From NCBI RefSeq assembly GCF_900172225.1, contig NZ_FWFO01000003.1:1-64000 (forward strand): 64,000 bases of DNA, read 5' to 3'. Both the position numbers and the translations under genes were made by a program. The notes beneath the pieces are model-generated. The model saw nothing but the letters and a program-made list of their open reading frames with translations. It had not been told where the DNA came from and did not search any database. The stretch is from Falsiruegeria litorea R37 (GTDB lineage: Bacteria; Pseudomonadota; Alphaproteobacteria; Rhodobacterales; Rhodobacteraceae). This document shows, piece by piece, positions 8,434-17,046 of the stretch (positions are counted from its first letter, which is position 1; every line of letters begins with the position of its first letter).

Positions 8434-11052
8434 TCAATGCACAACCGCATCATCCGGTCGTGGACGATCGCTGGTGCCCAGGCGGTCGCCGATGATCAAC
8501 CCGTCCGCGCCTGCCGAGACCGGAACAGTTTCACCATCCTTGATGTCCCCTGCCAACAGCGCTTCGGCCAGCGGGTTCTGCAACGCGCGTTGGATTACAC
8601 GCTTCAGCGGGCGAGCCCCAAACACCGGATCATAGCCTTCGTCGGCAAGCCAGGTCTTGGCGGCCTCGTCCAGCTCGAGCCCGATCTTGCGGCCAGCAAG
8701 GCGTTTCGCCAAACGACCCAACTGGATGTCGACGATGCCATCCATGTCCGCACGGGCCAGGCGATCAAATATGATCGTCTCGTCCAGACGGTTCAGGAAC
8801 TCGGGCCGGAAATGGGCCCGTACCGCGTCCATCACGTCGCGCCGCGCATCCGCCGCATCCGCGCCGTCGGGCAGTTGACTCAGCGCTTGAGCGCCCAGGT
8901 TCGAGGTCAACACGATCAGCGTCTGCTTGAAATCGACCGTGCGACCCTGACCATCGGTCAGCACACCATCATCCAGCACCTGCAACAGCACGTTGAACAC
9001 ATCCGGATGCGCTTTTTCGACCTCGTCAAACAGGACAACCTGATACGGGCGCCTGCGCACGGCCTCGGTCAATACGCCGCCCTCGTCATAGCCGACATAG
9101 CCCGGAGGAGCGCCGATCAGACGGGCGACCGCGTGTTTCTCCATGAACTCGGACATGTCGATGCGCACCATGGCGCTGTCGTCGTCGAACAGGAAATCTG
9201 CCACCGCTTTGGTCAGCTCGGTCTTACCCACACCCGTCGGCCCGAGGAACAGGAACGAACCCAAAGGCCGCCCCTCGTCGTTCAGACCGGCCCGCGCCCG
9301 GCGCACTGCGTTTGCAACGGCGGTCACAGCCGAATGCTGGCCGATCACACGGCGGTGCAACTCGTCTTCCATCCGCAGCAGCTTCTCGCGCTCACCTTCC
9401 AGCATCTTGGAGGTGGGGATGCCCGTCCACCGCTCGACCACGGCCGCGATTTGCTCGGGGCGCACGGTCTCTTCTGCCATCATGCCGCCATCTTCGCGGT
9501 CTTCCGCCTGCCCCAGCTGCTTTTCCAGCTCGGGGATGACGCCATAGGACAGCTCACCCGCCTTGGCGAGGTTGCCCTCGCGCTTGGCGATCTCCAAATC
9601 GGCGCGCGCTTTGTCCAACTGTTCCTTGATCGACTGAGCAGCGTTCAGCTTGTCTCGTTCAGCCTGCCATTGGGCCGTCATCTCTGCGGATTTCTCTTGC
9701 AGGTCCGACAGATCCTTTTGGAGTGTTTCCAGACGGTCCTTGGACGCGGCATCATCCTCGAGCTTCAGTGCCTCTTCTTCGATCTGCAGCTGCAGGATCT
9801 GACGGTCGAGTTGATCGAGCTCTTCGGGTTTGCTGTCGACCTCCATTCGCAAGCGGCTGGCAGCCTCGTCCACAAGGTCGATGGCTTTGTCGGGCAGGAA
9901 GCGGTCGGTGATATAGCGATGCGACAGGGTCGCGGCTGAAACCAGCGCCGAATCCGATACACGCACACCGTGGTGCAGTTCGTATTTCTCTTTGATACCG
10001 CGAAGGATGCTGATGGTATCCTCGACAGTCGGCTCGCTGACCAAAACAGGCTGGAACCGACGCGCCAGGGCCGCGTCTTTTTCCACGTACTTGCGATACT
10101 CATCCAGCGTAGTTGCACCGATACAGTGCAACTCCCCCCGAGCAAGCGCAGGCTTGATCAGGTTGGCGGCATCCATCGCGCCATCGGATTTACCGGCGCC
10201 TACAAGCGTGTGCATCTCGTCGATGAACAGGATAATTTCGCCCGCGGCTTCGGTCACCTCGGTCAGAACCGCCTTGAGCCGCTCCTCGAACTCACCCCGG
10301 TATTTCGCACCGGCAATCAACGCCCCCATGTCGAGCGACAGAAGTTTCTTGTCCCGAAGGGATTCAGGCACATCTCCGTTGATGATGCGCAAGGCCATTC
10401 CCTCGGCAATCGCGGTTTTACCAACGCCAGGCTCACCGATCAGAACCGGGTTGTTTTTGGTCCGACGGCTGAGCACCTGCATCGCGCGGCGGATTTCCTC
10501 GTCCCGACCGATGATCGGATCGATCTTGCCGGCGGCCGCCGCTTCGGTCAGGTCGTGCGCGTACTTCTTGAGCGCATCATAGCCATCCTCGGCACTCGCT
10601 GTGTCAGCTGTTCGGCCCTTGCGGATATCATTGATCGCCTCGTTGAGTTTTTGCGCGCTCACTGCGCCCGCATCCAAGGCTTCCTTGGCCTTGGACTTAA
10701 CCATGCAAAGCGCCATCAAAACCCGTTCGACCGGCACAAAGCTGTCGCCCGCCTTCTGCGCCAGTTTCTCGGCCTCTGCCAAGACTTTACCAGTTTGCCC
10801 ATCCAGATAGATCTGGCCTGCATCGCCGCTGACCTTGGCCTGTTTCGACAGGGCAACATCCAGCGCCTCGACCACGCGTCCAGGCGCTCCGCCTGCGCGG
10901 GTGATCAGGTTGCTTGCCAGCCCCTGCTCGTCATCCATCAGTGCTTTGAGAATATGTTCGGGCGTCAGTCTTTGATGCCCTTCGCGCATCGCAATGGTCT
11001 GCGCCGCCTGCACGAAGCCTCGTGCCCGCTCGGTGAACTTGTTCAAGTCCAT
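8434..11052 (-). CDS. clpB: ClpB disaggregase chaperone
   Basis: An 872-residue Hsp100 protein, close to the usual ClpB length. In order: the N-terminal Clp repeat domain (1-145), AAA+ module 1 with Walker A GEPGVGKT at 206-213, the long coiled-coil middle domain (about 405-530, which marks ClpB rather than ClpA or ClpC), AAA+ module 2 with [10 protein letters not shown] and the GYVGYDEGG pore-loop segment, and a C-terminal small domain. The hexamer pulls polypeptides out of aggregates together with DnaK in the cytoplasm. The ATG at 11052 is preceded by GGAGAGAG. A heat-shock-type promoter at 11128-11155 lies upstream and a terminator directly follows the gene. Confidence 0.98.
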   Translation of the reverse strand: MDLNKFTERARGFVQAAQTIAMREGHQRLTPEHILKALMDDEQGLASNLITRAGGAPGRVVEALDVALSKQAKVSGDAGQIYLDGQTGKVLAEAEKLAQKAGDSFVPVERVLMALCMVKSKAKEALDAGAVSAQKLNEAINDIRKGRTADTASAEDGYDALKKYAHDLTEAAAAGKIDPIIGRDEEIRRAMQVLSRRTKNNPVLIGEPGVGKTAIAEGMALRIINGDVPESLRDKKLLSLDMGALIAGAKYRGEFEERLKAVLTEVTEAAGEIILFIDEMHTLVGAGKSDGAMDAANLIKPALARGELHCIGATTLDEYRKYVEKDAALARRFQPVLVSEPTVEDTISILRGIKEKYELHHGVRVSDSALVSAATLSHRYITDRFLPDKAIDLVDEAASRLRMEVDSKPEELDQLDRQILQLQIEEEALKLEDDAASKDRLETLQKDLSDLQEKSAEMTAQWQAERDKLNAAQSIKEQLDKARADLEIAKREGNLAKAGELSYGVIPELEKQLGQAEDREDGGMMAEETVRPEQIAAVVERWTGIPTSKMLEGEREKLLRMEDELHRRVIGQHSAVTAVANAVRRARAGLNDEGRPLGSFLFLGPTGVGKTELTKAVADFLFDDDSAMVRIDMSEFMEKHAVARLIGAPPGYVGYDEGGVLTEAVRRRPYQVVLFDEVEKAHPDVFNVLLQVLDDGVLTDGQGRTVDFKQTLIVLTSNLGAQALSQLPDGADAADARRDVMDAVRAHFRPEFLNRLDETIIFDRLARADMDGIVDIQLGRLAKRLAGRKIGLELDEAAKTWLADEGYDPVFGARPLKRVIQRALQNPLAEALLAGDIKDGETVPVSAGADGLIIGDRLGTSDRPRPDDAVVH

Positions 11053-11127
11053 CACTCTCTCCTTTTCCAAGCGCCCGGTCGTGTCGGCGCCCGAAATCGG
11101 CACGCCTTTTGTTGGGCCTCGCATTCA

Positions 11128-11155
11128 ATTTGGGTAATGCTATCTGGTCTTCAAG
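11128..11155 (-). promoter_or_regulatory. RpoH (sigma-32) type promoter for clpB
   Basis: On the minus strand CTTGAA (11155-11150) is followed after 15 bases by CCCAAAT (11134-11128). This closely fits the sigma-32 consensus CTTGAA-N13-15-CCCCAT-T. Transcription would begin near 11120, giving a leader of about 70 bases before the clpB start. ClpB is a classic heat-shock gene, which supports the match. Confidence 0.65.
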
Positions 11156-11267
11156 AGGCTGGATGACGGAAATTCAAAATGAGTTAAATTCTCAGAATTT
11201 CACCTCAACCCTGCCTCACTTTAGTAATATTTCCTCGGTCATACTAAGGTCCAGAGTGGAGGCTTTT

Positions 11268-11537
11268 ATGCTAGTAACCAATGTTGAGATTTCACAATAC
11301 ACCTACTGCGAGCGGACCGAGCGACATACAGCGAACGTTTGCATGACACTTGGGGACATGTTCGTCACCTTGTTCTGCGCGTTGGACATACCGGCAAACG
11401 AATGCCCCAAGACGCGTGCCAAAGCCTTTGTCGGGGACGCGATGCGACAGCTGCGCCGCATGCCCGAATATCGCTCGGGCCACAAATCTATCGAGCTTTC
11501 TGAACAGGTCGATGCACCCCTGCCCATGTTGGCCTGA
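11268..11537 (+). CDS. Small conserved-looking hypothetical protein
   Basis: An 89-residue protein that I do not recognise. The start at 11268 is chosen because GGAGG lies five bases before the ATG; the reading frame extends upstream to 11109 but without a ribosome site. It has no signal peptide or membrane segment, contains three cysteines (in TYCERT, VCMTLG and LFCALD, with another in ECPKTR), and has a basic stretch RAKAFVGDAMRQLRRMPEYRSGHK near the end split by small residues. It stands between clpB (divergent) and pyrF (same strand, 74 bases on). Function unknown. Confidence 0.6.
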   Translation: MLVTNVEISQYTYCERTERHTANVCMTLGDMFVTLFCALDIPANECPKTRAKAFVGDAMRQLRRMPEYRSGHKSIELSEQVDAPLPMLA

Positions 11538-11611
11538 TCCCGCAAGGACACTTGCATCGCAAGTGGCAGCTAATTAGAGAGGCGCGACCCCACAAAACAA
11601 GGATCGCGCCC

Positions 11612-12361
11612 ATGTCCGCCACACCTGCGCCCGCCACACCTGCGTCCGACGACCGCCTGATTGTTGCGCTGGATGTACCCAACGCCCTGCAAGGTCTGGC
11701 ACTGACCGAACAGCTGGGAGATGCGGTTTCCTTTTACAAAATCGGCCTCGGAATGCTTACAGGCGGGGGCTTGGCCCTGGCAAACGAGCTGAAGCAGGAA
11801 CATGGCAAGCGCATCTTCCTGGACATGAAGCTTTTTGACATCGGTAACACCGTCGAAAACGCAGTCCGGGGTCTGACCCAATTCGATCTGGATTTCCTAA
11901 CCGTCCACGGTGACCCGCATGTTGTGCGCGCCGCCAAGGAAGGCGCAAGCGGCAAAGATCTGAAAATCTTGGCCGTAACCATCCTGACCTCTCTTAACCG
12001 CGACGATCTGGACGCTGGCCTGATCAAACCGGGCGATGTGCAAGAGCTGGCCATCGAACGCGCTGCCAAGGCCTTTGAGGCCGGCGCCGATGGCATTATC
12101 GCCTCCCCCCAAGAGGCCGCACTGATCCGCGCTCTGCCACAGGCCAAAGGCCGTTTGATCGTCACCCCTGGTGTACGTCCCGCCGGTGCTGATTTGGGCG
12201 ATCAGAAACGGGTGGCGACTCCTGCAAATGCTATCTCGGATGGCGTCGATCATATCGTCGTCGGGCGCCCAATCTATCGCGCAGAAGACCCTCGTACCGC
12301 TGCTCAGGCGATTCTGGACGAAATGCGCTCGGCCCAAGCCACGACACCAAACCGGCCCTGA
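11612..12361 (+). CDS. pyrF: Orotidine 5'-phosphate decarboxylase
   Basis: A 249-residue TIM-barrel enzyme that removes the carboxyl group of OMP to give UMP, the last step of de novo pyrimidine synthesis. The catalytic Lys/Asp network is visible as FLDMKLFDIGNTV, and the phosphate-binding end reads TPGVRPAG and later VVGRPIYRAEDP. The length is somewhat longer than in enterobacteria because of a short Ala/Pro-rich N-terminus (MSATPAPATPASDD). The ATG at 11612 is the first that fits the family; the frame continues upstream without support. A probable small RNA and terminator follow the gene. Confidence 0.96.
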   Translation: MSATPAPATPASDDRLIVALDVPNALQGLALTEQLGDAVSFYKIGLGMLTGGGLALANELKQEHGKRIFLDMKLFDIGNTVENAVRGLTQFDLDFLTVHGDPHVVRAAKEGASGKDLKILAVTILTSLNRDDLDAGLIKPGDVQELAIERAAKAFEAGADGIIASPQEAALIRALPQAKGRLIVTPGVRPAGADLGDQKRVATPANAISDGVDHIVVGRPIYRAEDPRTAAQAILDEMRSAQATTPNRP

Positions 12362-12420
12362 GTACCGCAAAAGGTCCTGTGCCCCCGAAAGCACATTTTG
12401 GACATACATTTGGGGCGTGG

Positions 12421-12536
12421 GGAATTCCCTACTATGCCTGAGCCAGATTTTGGGCGAGTCTAAGATTGAGACACTCCCCAACGAACCTTATCTTCCTGTG
12501 GTTCGTCTCCTCCCCCGCTCAAACAGCGGGGGTTTT
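12421..12536 (+). ncRNA. Candidate small RNA with three stem-loops downstream of pyrF
   Basis: Between pyrF and dinB three hairpins follow each other. Hairpin 1: TTGGG-c-GAGT (12450-12459) pairs with ACTCCCCAA (12473-12481). Hairpin 2: CGAACC (12482-12487) pairs with GGTTCG (12500-12505), and its 12-base loop reads TTATCTTCCTGT. Hairpin 3 is a terminator (12512-12532 plus TTTT). The unpaired linker TCTCCTC before hairpin 3 and the loop of hairpin 2 are C/U-rich and complementary to ribosome binding sites, as in several alphaproteobacterial regulatory RNAs. The 5' end is uncertain; no convincing promoter was found, so it could instead be processed from the pyrF 3' UTR. The upstream part (12362-12420) shows nothing further. 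Confidence 0.55.
12512..12536 (+). terminator. Intrinsic terminator behind pyrF / candidate sRNA
   Basis: CCCCCGCT (12512-12519) pairs with AGCGGGGG (12525-12532) around a five-base loop, and TTTT follows at 12533-12536. It ends transcription before dinB and forms the 3' end of the proposed small RNA. Confidence 0.85.
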
Positions 12537-12631
12537 CTCGGAGAGGGCCCCTGTTCTTGCTCTGTTCAACCCACTAAAATGAGCGGACTGGCACAACCGC
12601 CAGTGCTTGCAAAGCTGACTTGAGCCTGATC

Positions 12632-13885
12632 ATGCCGTCCCTGTGCCGCGATTGCCTGACCCAATTCGATGTCGGACGCCGCTGTCCGTCCTGCGGCAGT
12701 CCGCGTGTTGCCAGCAACCCCGAGCTTTTCGATCTGTCCATTGCCCACATGGATTGCGACGCTTTCTATGCCTCGGTCGAAAAACGTGACAATCCGGAAC
12801 TGGCTGACAAACCCGTCATCATCGGCGGCGGAAAACGCGGCGTTGTATCCACCGCTTGCTATGTCGCGCGGATTCGGGGGGTGCGATCGGCCATGCCAAT
12901 GTTCAAGGCGCTGGATTTGTGCCCCGACGCCATCGTCGTCAAACCCCGCATGAGCGTCTATGCCGAGGTCAGCCGCCAAATCAGGGCGATGATGGACGAA
13001 CTCACTCCAGCAATCGAACCCCTGTCCCTAGACGAAGCGTTCCTAGATCTGTCGGGCACGCAGAAACTTCATGGCGCGCCGCCGGCCGTGATGCTGGCCA
13101 AACTAGTGAAGCGGATGAAAGACGAACTGGGGCTGACCGGTTCCATCGGGTTGAGCCACAACAAGTTCTTGGCCAAAGTGGCCTCAGACCTTGATAAGCC
13201 GCGTGGCTTTTCTGTGATCGGGGTGCAAGAGACGGCCGCATTTCTGGAGAACCAGCCCGTGCGGCTGATCTGGGGTATCGGCCCTGCCGCGCAAGCTTCG
13301 TTGGAAAAGGCAGGCATCCGGACCTTCTCGGATTTGTTGAGGTGGGAGCAAGACGCGCTGACCGACCGGTTTGGCTCGATGGGGTATCGGTTGTGGCACT
13401 TGGCCCGCGGTCAGGACAAGCGGCGGGTCTCTAACAACGAACCGATGAAGTCGATCTCGAACGAGACCACGTTCTTTGAGGATACAAGCAACCCCGACAT
13501 ATTGGACGGCCATCTTTGGCGAATGGCGGAAAAGGTGGCTGACCGGGCCAAGGCCAAAAGGTTGGCAGGGCGCGTGGTGACGCTCAAGCTCAAGCGTGCC
13601 AACCACGCCATTTTGACCCGACGCGTGTCCCTCAGGGATGCTACGCAAATGGCGGGCACGCTTTACCGGACCGCACGAGGGCTGTTTGATCAGGTGGGCG
13701 ATCAAGGCCCCTATCGCCTGTTGGGTTGCGGCCTGTCGGATCTGTGCCCGGAAACCGAGGCGGACAAAAGCGGCGACCTGCTGGACCCCGGTGCGGCCCA
13801 ACGCAGCGAGGCAGAACGTGCCACAGATGCCATTCGCAAGCGTTATGGCTCGGATGCCATCATCAAAGGACGCACGTTGCGCTGA
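12632..13885 (+). CDS. dinB: DNA polymerase IV (Y-family) with N-terminal zinc ribbon
   Basis: A 417-residue translesion polymerase. The catalytic palm carries HMDCDAFYASVE and SLDEAFLDLSG with the metal-binding acidic residues; thumb, a helix-hairpin-helix (IWGIGPAAQASLEKAG) and little finger follow. Ahead of the palm is a four-cysteine knuckle, Cys5-x2-Cys8 and Cys18-x2-Cys21, an extension seen in Rhodobacterales DinB proteins and missing from E. coli. It copies past damaged bases at low fidelity. The ATG at 12632 is preferred to a TTG 12 bases earlier, though the ribosome site is weak. Its stop codon directly abuts that of the convergent amidohydrolase gene. I saw no clear LexA box upstream. 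Confidence 0.94.
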   Translation: MPSLCRDCLTQFDVGRRCPSCGSPRVASNPELFDLSIAHMDCDAFYASVEKRDNPELADKPVIIGGGKRGVVSTACYVARIRGVRSAMPMFKALDLCPDAIVVKPRMSVYAEVSRQIRAMMDELTPAIEPLSLDEAFLDLSGTQKLHGAPPAVMLAKLVKRMKDELGLTGSIGLSHNKFLAKVASDLDKPRGFSVIGVQETAAFLENQPVRLIWGIGPAAQASLEKAGIRTFSDLLRWEQDALTDRFGSMGYRLWHLARGQDKRRVSNNEPMKSISNETTFFEDTSNPDILDGHLWRMAEKVADRAKAKRLAGRVVTLKLKRANHAILTRRVSLRDATQMAGTLYRTARGLFDQVGDQGPYRLLGCGLSDLCPETEADKSGDLLDPGAAQRSEAERATDAIRKRYGSDAIIKGRTLR

Positions 13886-14746
13886 TCATTCGGCCGCCAA
13901 TCGGGCGCCACCCTGGCCAAAGGCAACAATTCTCGCAGCGACCTGGCTCAGCAATGCGCGCACCTGGTCAAAGTCCGCGTTGGGGCGAACGCGTTTCTCG
14001 TCCATATAGATCGACCGATCGATTTCGATCTGGACGGCGTGCTGCTTGCGTGATGGGCGTCCATAGGCCTGCGTCACATAAGCCCCCGCAAAGGGCGTGT
14101 TTCGCATCACCGTCAAACCCGCTGCGGCAAACGCGGACTCAATCTCATCCACGATCTCTGGCGAAGCTGCCGCGCCAAATCGGTCACCAAGCACGATGTC
14201 AGGACATTTTCCACCCTTGCGACACACACTGTCCAACGCCTCATGCGGCATCGAATGGCAATCCACTAAGATGGCTTCACCGAACATCTGATATGATTCG
14301 TTCAGCAAGGACTGCAAGCGTGCGTGATAAGGATGCCAATATCCGTCGATCCGACGCTTGGCCTCGGACATGGGCAATTTGCCCCGATAAATCGCGCGCC
14401 CATTTGCTACAACGCGGGGAATCACCCCCAAACCTGATGCCACCCTCGGATTGTGCCCTGGCTTGCGGACCCCCACGATCAAAGCCGGGTCCAACTCTTC
14501 GGGACTGCGATTGAGGTCCAGAAACGCCCGCGGCGCACCCGCTTTTAGAAAAGGTGCTCCGTAATCCGCCACGTCCTGAAACAATAGATCGACAAAAGCA
14601 TCTTCGGACGAGCGAATCGTCTTAGGATTCAGCACCGTTTGCTTCAGAAACCAATCCGGATAGTCGCTGCCACTGTGCGGAGAGGCAAAGACCACACAAG
14701 ACGTGCGTTTGTTAGGCTCGGACAGGTAATATGCAGCACGGGGCAT
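13886..14746 (-). CDS. N-formylglutamate amidohydrolase family protein
   Basis: A 286-residue enzyme of the N-formylglutamate amidohydrolase (HutG/FGase) family. The opening FASPHSGSDYP motif, the DLNRSPEELDP segment near 97-107, VDCHSMPHEA near 170 and the late QIEIDRSIYMDE segment are family marks and hold the probable zinc ligands. In histidine breakdown the family makes glutamate from N-formylglutamate, but no hut genes lie here, so the substrate could be another N-formyl or N-acyl amino acid. It has no signal peptide and is transcribed alone. Confidence 0.87.
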   Translation of the reverse strand: MPRAAYYLSEPNKRTSCVVFASPHSGSDYPDWFLKQTVLNPKTIRSSEDAFVDLLFQDVADYGAPFLKAGAPRAFLDLNRSPEELDPALIVGVRKPGHNPRVASGLGVIPRVVANGRAIYRGKLPMSEAKRRIDGYWHPYHARLQSLLNESYQMFGEAILVDCHSMPHEALDSVCRKGGKCPDIVLGDRFGAAASPEIVDEIESAFAAAGLTVMRNTPFAGAYVTQAYGRPSRKQHAVQIEIDRSIYMDEKRVRPNADFDQVRALLSQVAARIVAFGQGGARLAAE

Positions 14747-14800
14747 GAGGTCTCCTTACAAAGAAAAACATAGACCGGAAAATAGTTCGATCAAAAGCCC

Positions 14801-14829
14801 TTGATCCCCCCGACGACTCCTTTTATAGA
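14801..14829 (+). promoter_or_regulatory. Probable sigma-70 promoter of the tRNA-Val gene
   Basis: TTGATC (14801-14806) and TATAGA (14824-14829) are separated by 17 bases, and the tRNA begins 67 bases further on. A GC-rich stretch between them could form part of the 5' leader. The match is fair, not perfect. Confidence 0.4.
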
Positions 14830-14895
14830 CCCCGCTACCGGCGCGGTTCTCCGCGTCCTAGTTTTTTCTGGGACAGGGATCGCAAGGGTATTCAT

Positions 14896-14970
14896 GGGCG
14901 ATTAGCTCAGTGGTAGAGCACTTCGTTGACATCGAAGGGGTCACAAGTTCGAACCTTGTATCGCCCACCA
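14896..14970 (+). tRNA. tRNA-Val (anticodon GAC)
   Basis: The sequence folds as a full cloverleaf: acceptor GGGCGAT pairs with ATCGCCC, the D arm is GCTC..GAGC, the anticodon stem CTTCG/CGAAG encloses the loop TTGACAT (anticodon GAC, reading GUC and GUU), and the T arm has the standard GTTCGAA loop. The 3' CCA is encoded. Confidence 0.98.
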
Positions 14971-15057
14971 TGAATTCACTGTTTCGGATTTCCGGGACAC
15001 CCGTAACACCAGGCGCTGGCCACCTTGCAAAGGCGCCGCAGGAACAGGAGACAGGCC

Positions 15058-15183
15058 ATGAAGGTCAAGAACTCGCTCCGCTCGCTCAAGAACCGGCACC
15101 GTGATTGCCGTGTTGTGCGTCGCAAAGGCCGCGTTTATGTGATCAACAAAACGCAGCGTCGGTTCAAAGCTCGCCAGGGCTGA
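15058..15183 (+). CDS. rpmJ: Ribosomal protein bL36, zinc-free (YkgO-like) form
   Basis: A 41-residue, strongly basic protein that matches L36 along its full length ([14 protein letters not shown] start and RRFKARQG end). The large ribosomal subunit carries one copy. It has only one cysteine (in HRDCRVV) and lacks the C-x2-C...C-x4-H zinc set, so it is the C-minus form used as the sole L36 in alphaproteobacteria. The ATG is preceded by ACAGGAGACAGGCC, a good ribosome site. It follows tRNA-Val closely and ends in a terminator 20 bases on. Confidence 0.93.
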   Translation: MKVKNSLRSLKNRHRDCRVVRRKGRVYVINKTQRRFKARQG

Positions 15184-15203
15184 ACCAGACCGCATACCCA
15201 AAG

Positions 15204-15232
15204 AAAACCGCGCCTTCGAGCGCGGTTTTTTT
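15204..15232 (+). terminator. Intrinsic terminator of rpmJ
   Basis: AAAACCGCGC (15204-15213) pairs with GCGCGGTTTT (15220-15229) around CTTCGA, with the T-run continuing to 15232. It closes the tRNA-Val/rpmJ unit. Confidence 0.92.
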
Positions 15233-15330
15233 GTGCGCCCTGCCCTGACCCAGGCCTCACTCCGAGAATTCTGTGGCGATGTGCCGATAGCTGTTACTCT
15301 GAATCGGCAGCACAGCACCGGAGGTCCGCC

Positions 15331-16935
15331 ATGTCTCGTCCCAACGTCATCCTGATCCTCGCTGACGACATGGGGTTTGCCGATCTTGGCTGCACCGGCT
15401 CTGAAATCCGCACACCCAATATCGACGCCCTGGCCAAGGGTGGCACCTTGCTAAGTGCGATGTACAATTGCGCCCGGTGCTGTCCCACGCGCGCTTCGCT
15501 TTTGACCGGGCTTTATCCCCACAACGCAGGCATCGGGCACATGGGAGCCAATCTGGGCACGCCTGCGTATCAGGGATTTTTGCGCAACGATTCCGCCACT
15601 GTTGCCGAACATCTGCGCGCCTCCGGGTACCGCACGTTGATGAGTGGCAAATGGCATGTCGCCGGTGATTTCGAATCCCGTGACTATGACAGTTGGCGCC
15701 CCGGCGACGTCGAACACCCCACCCCGCGTCAACGCGGCTTTGACCGCTTCTTTGGTATCATGGACGGCGCCACGCATTTCTTTTCGCCGCATTACATGAT
15801 GGAGGATGACAGCCGGGTCGAGGTTCTGCCAGATGACTTTTACTTCACCGACGCGATCACCGACAAAGCCATCGGAATGATCGAAGGGGCGGTTCAAGAT
15901 GACGCCCCCTTCTTCCTCTATCTTGCCCATACAGCGCCGCATTGGCCCCTGCATGCCCACCCCGAAGACATCGCTCGCTACGACGGCGTCTATGCCAAGG
16001 GCTGGGATGCGACCCGAACCGCCCGACACGAAACGATGAACGGCTTGGGCGTGTTTCAGACACAGTGGGACATCTCGCCCCGCGATCAGGATGTGCACCG
16101 CTGGACTGACGAGGCACATCCCGATTGGGAAGCCGCCAAGATGGCCACCTATGCCGCCATGGTCGACCGGATGGACCAATCCATTGGGACACTTGTGGCG
16201 GCGCTGCGGCGGATGGAGCAACTGGACAATACCCTGATCCTGTTCTTGTCTGACAACGGCGGCTGCGCCGAGTTCATGGCAGAAGATGGCTGGGCGCAAT
16301 TCTATCCAGACGTCACCCATGACGGGCGCAAGATCACGATGGGCAACGTGCCGGGTCTGCACCCCGGTGACGCGCAGACCTTTCAAAGCTATGACAAGCC
16401 TTGGGCAAACGTGTCGAACGCGCCCTTTCGCTTGTTCAAACACTTTGTCCACGAAGGCGGGATTTCGACGCCCCTGGTGGCGCATTGGCCGAATGGGTTT
16501 GGTCCGCAACCAGTTCGCCATGCCCCCAGCCATGTAGTCGACATCCTCCCCACAATTCTTGAGGCGACAGGAGTGTCCTATCTCAAAGAGTTAGACGGTC
16601 ACGAAATCCAACCCACACAGGGTGAAAGCTTGCTCCCGCTTTTGCAGGGAACCGATTGGGCCCGCGAACAGCCAATCTTTTTCGAACACGAAGGCAACGC
16701 CGCCGTTCGCCTGGGCCAGTTCAAACTTGTCCGTCTGCATGGTCAGGACTGGGAACTGTATGACATGGAAGCCGACAGGACCGAGTTGCACAACCTGATT
16801 CACGGCGAGGCTGATCGCGCCAAAGCCATGCGTCGCAGCTATCAGAATTGGGCCGACACTGTGGGTGTCATGGATTGGAATATCGCTTTACCCAAACTCC
16901 TCAAAGCCTGGAAAATGGACAGCGCCGACGGCTGA
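15331..16935 (+). CDS. Type I sulfatase (arylsulfatase family)
   Basis: A 534-residue sulfatase. The C-x-P-T-R signature is met by Cys50-Cys51-Pro52-Thr53-Arg54 in CCPTRASLLTG, so Cys50 should be turned into formylglycine, the catalytic aldehyde hydrate. The metal site is visible at the start (LADDMGFAD) and in the FLSDNGGC segment near residue 310. It hydrolyses a sulfate ester, most likely as a sulfur or carbon source from marine sulfated compounds. There is no signal peptide, so it should be cytoplasmic. No formylglycine-generating enzyme or sulfate transporter is in the window. It stands alone between the rpmJ terminator and the iron-binding protein gene. Confidence 0.9.
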   Translation: MSRPNVILILADDMGFADLGCTGSEIRTPNIDALAKGGTLLSAMYNCARCCPTRASLLTGLYPHNAGIGHMGANLGTPAYQGFLRNDSATVAEHLRASGYRTLMSGKWHVAGDFESRDYDSWRPGDVEHPTPRQRGFDRFFGIMDGATHFFSPHYMMEDDSRVEVLPDDFYFTDAITDKAIGMIEGAVQDDAPFFLYLAHTAPHWPLHAHPEDIARYDGVYAKGWDATRTARHETMNGLGVFQTQWDISPRDQDVHRWTDEAHPDWEAAKMATYAAMVDRMDQSIGTLVAALRRMEQLDNTLILFLSDNGGCAEFMAEDGWAQFYPDVTHDGRKITMGNVPGLHPGDAQTFQSYDKPWANVSNAPFRLFKHFVHEGGISTPLVAHWPNGFGPQPVRHAPSHVVDILPTILEATGVSYLKELDGHEIQPTQGESLLPLLQGTDWAREQPIFFEHEGNAAVRLGQFKLVRLHGQDWELYDMEADRTELHNLIHGEADRAKAMRRSYQNWADTVGVMDWNIALPKLLKAWKMDSADG

Positions 16936-17046
16936 GTCCCTCTTCCCGAGTGTTTTTATCGGATTTCGATTGTATTCGGACAGGATTGCTATATTTCACT
17001 GGGCAATCGGGTTCTCGTCTGGATTCGTCAACACTTGGGAATTGCA

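Noticed and set aside
8335-9939. A 534-codon open frame on the plus strand
   Set aside because: It lies opposite clpB, whose motifs are unmistakable, and crosses the clpB terminator.
12421-12536. Calling the RNA behind pyrF a 6S RNA
   Set aside because: Only a CCTGAGCC octamer agrees; the long rod with a central bubble that defines 6S is not formed, whereas three separate hairpins are.
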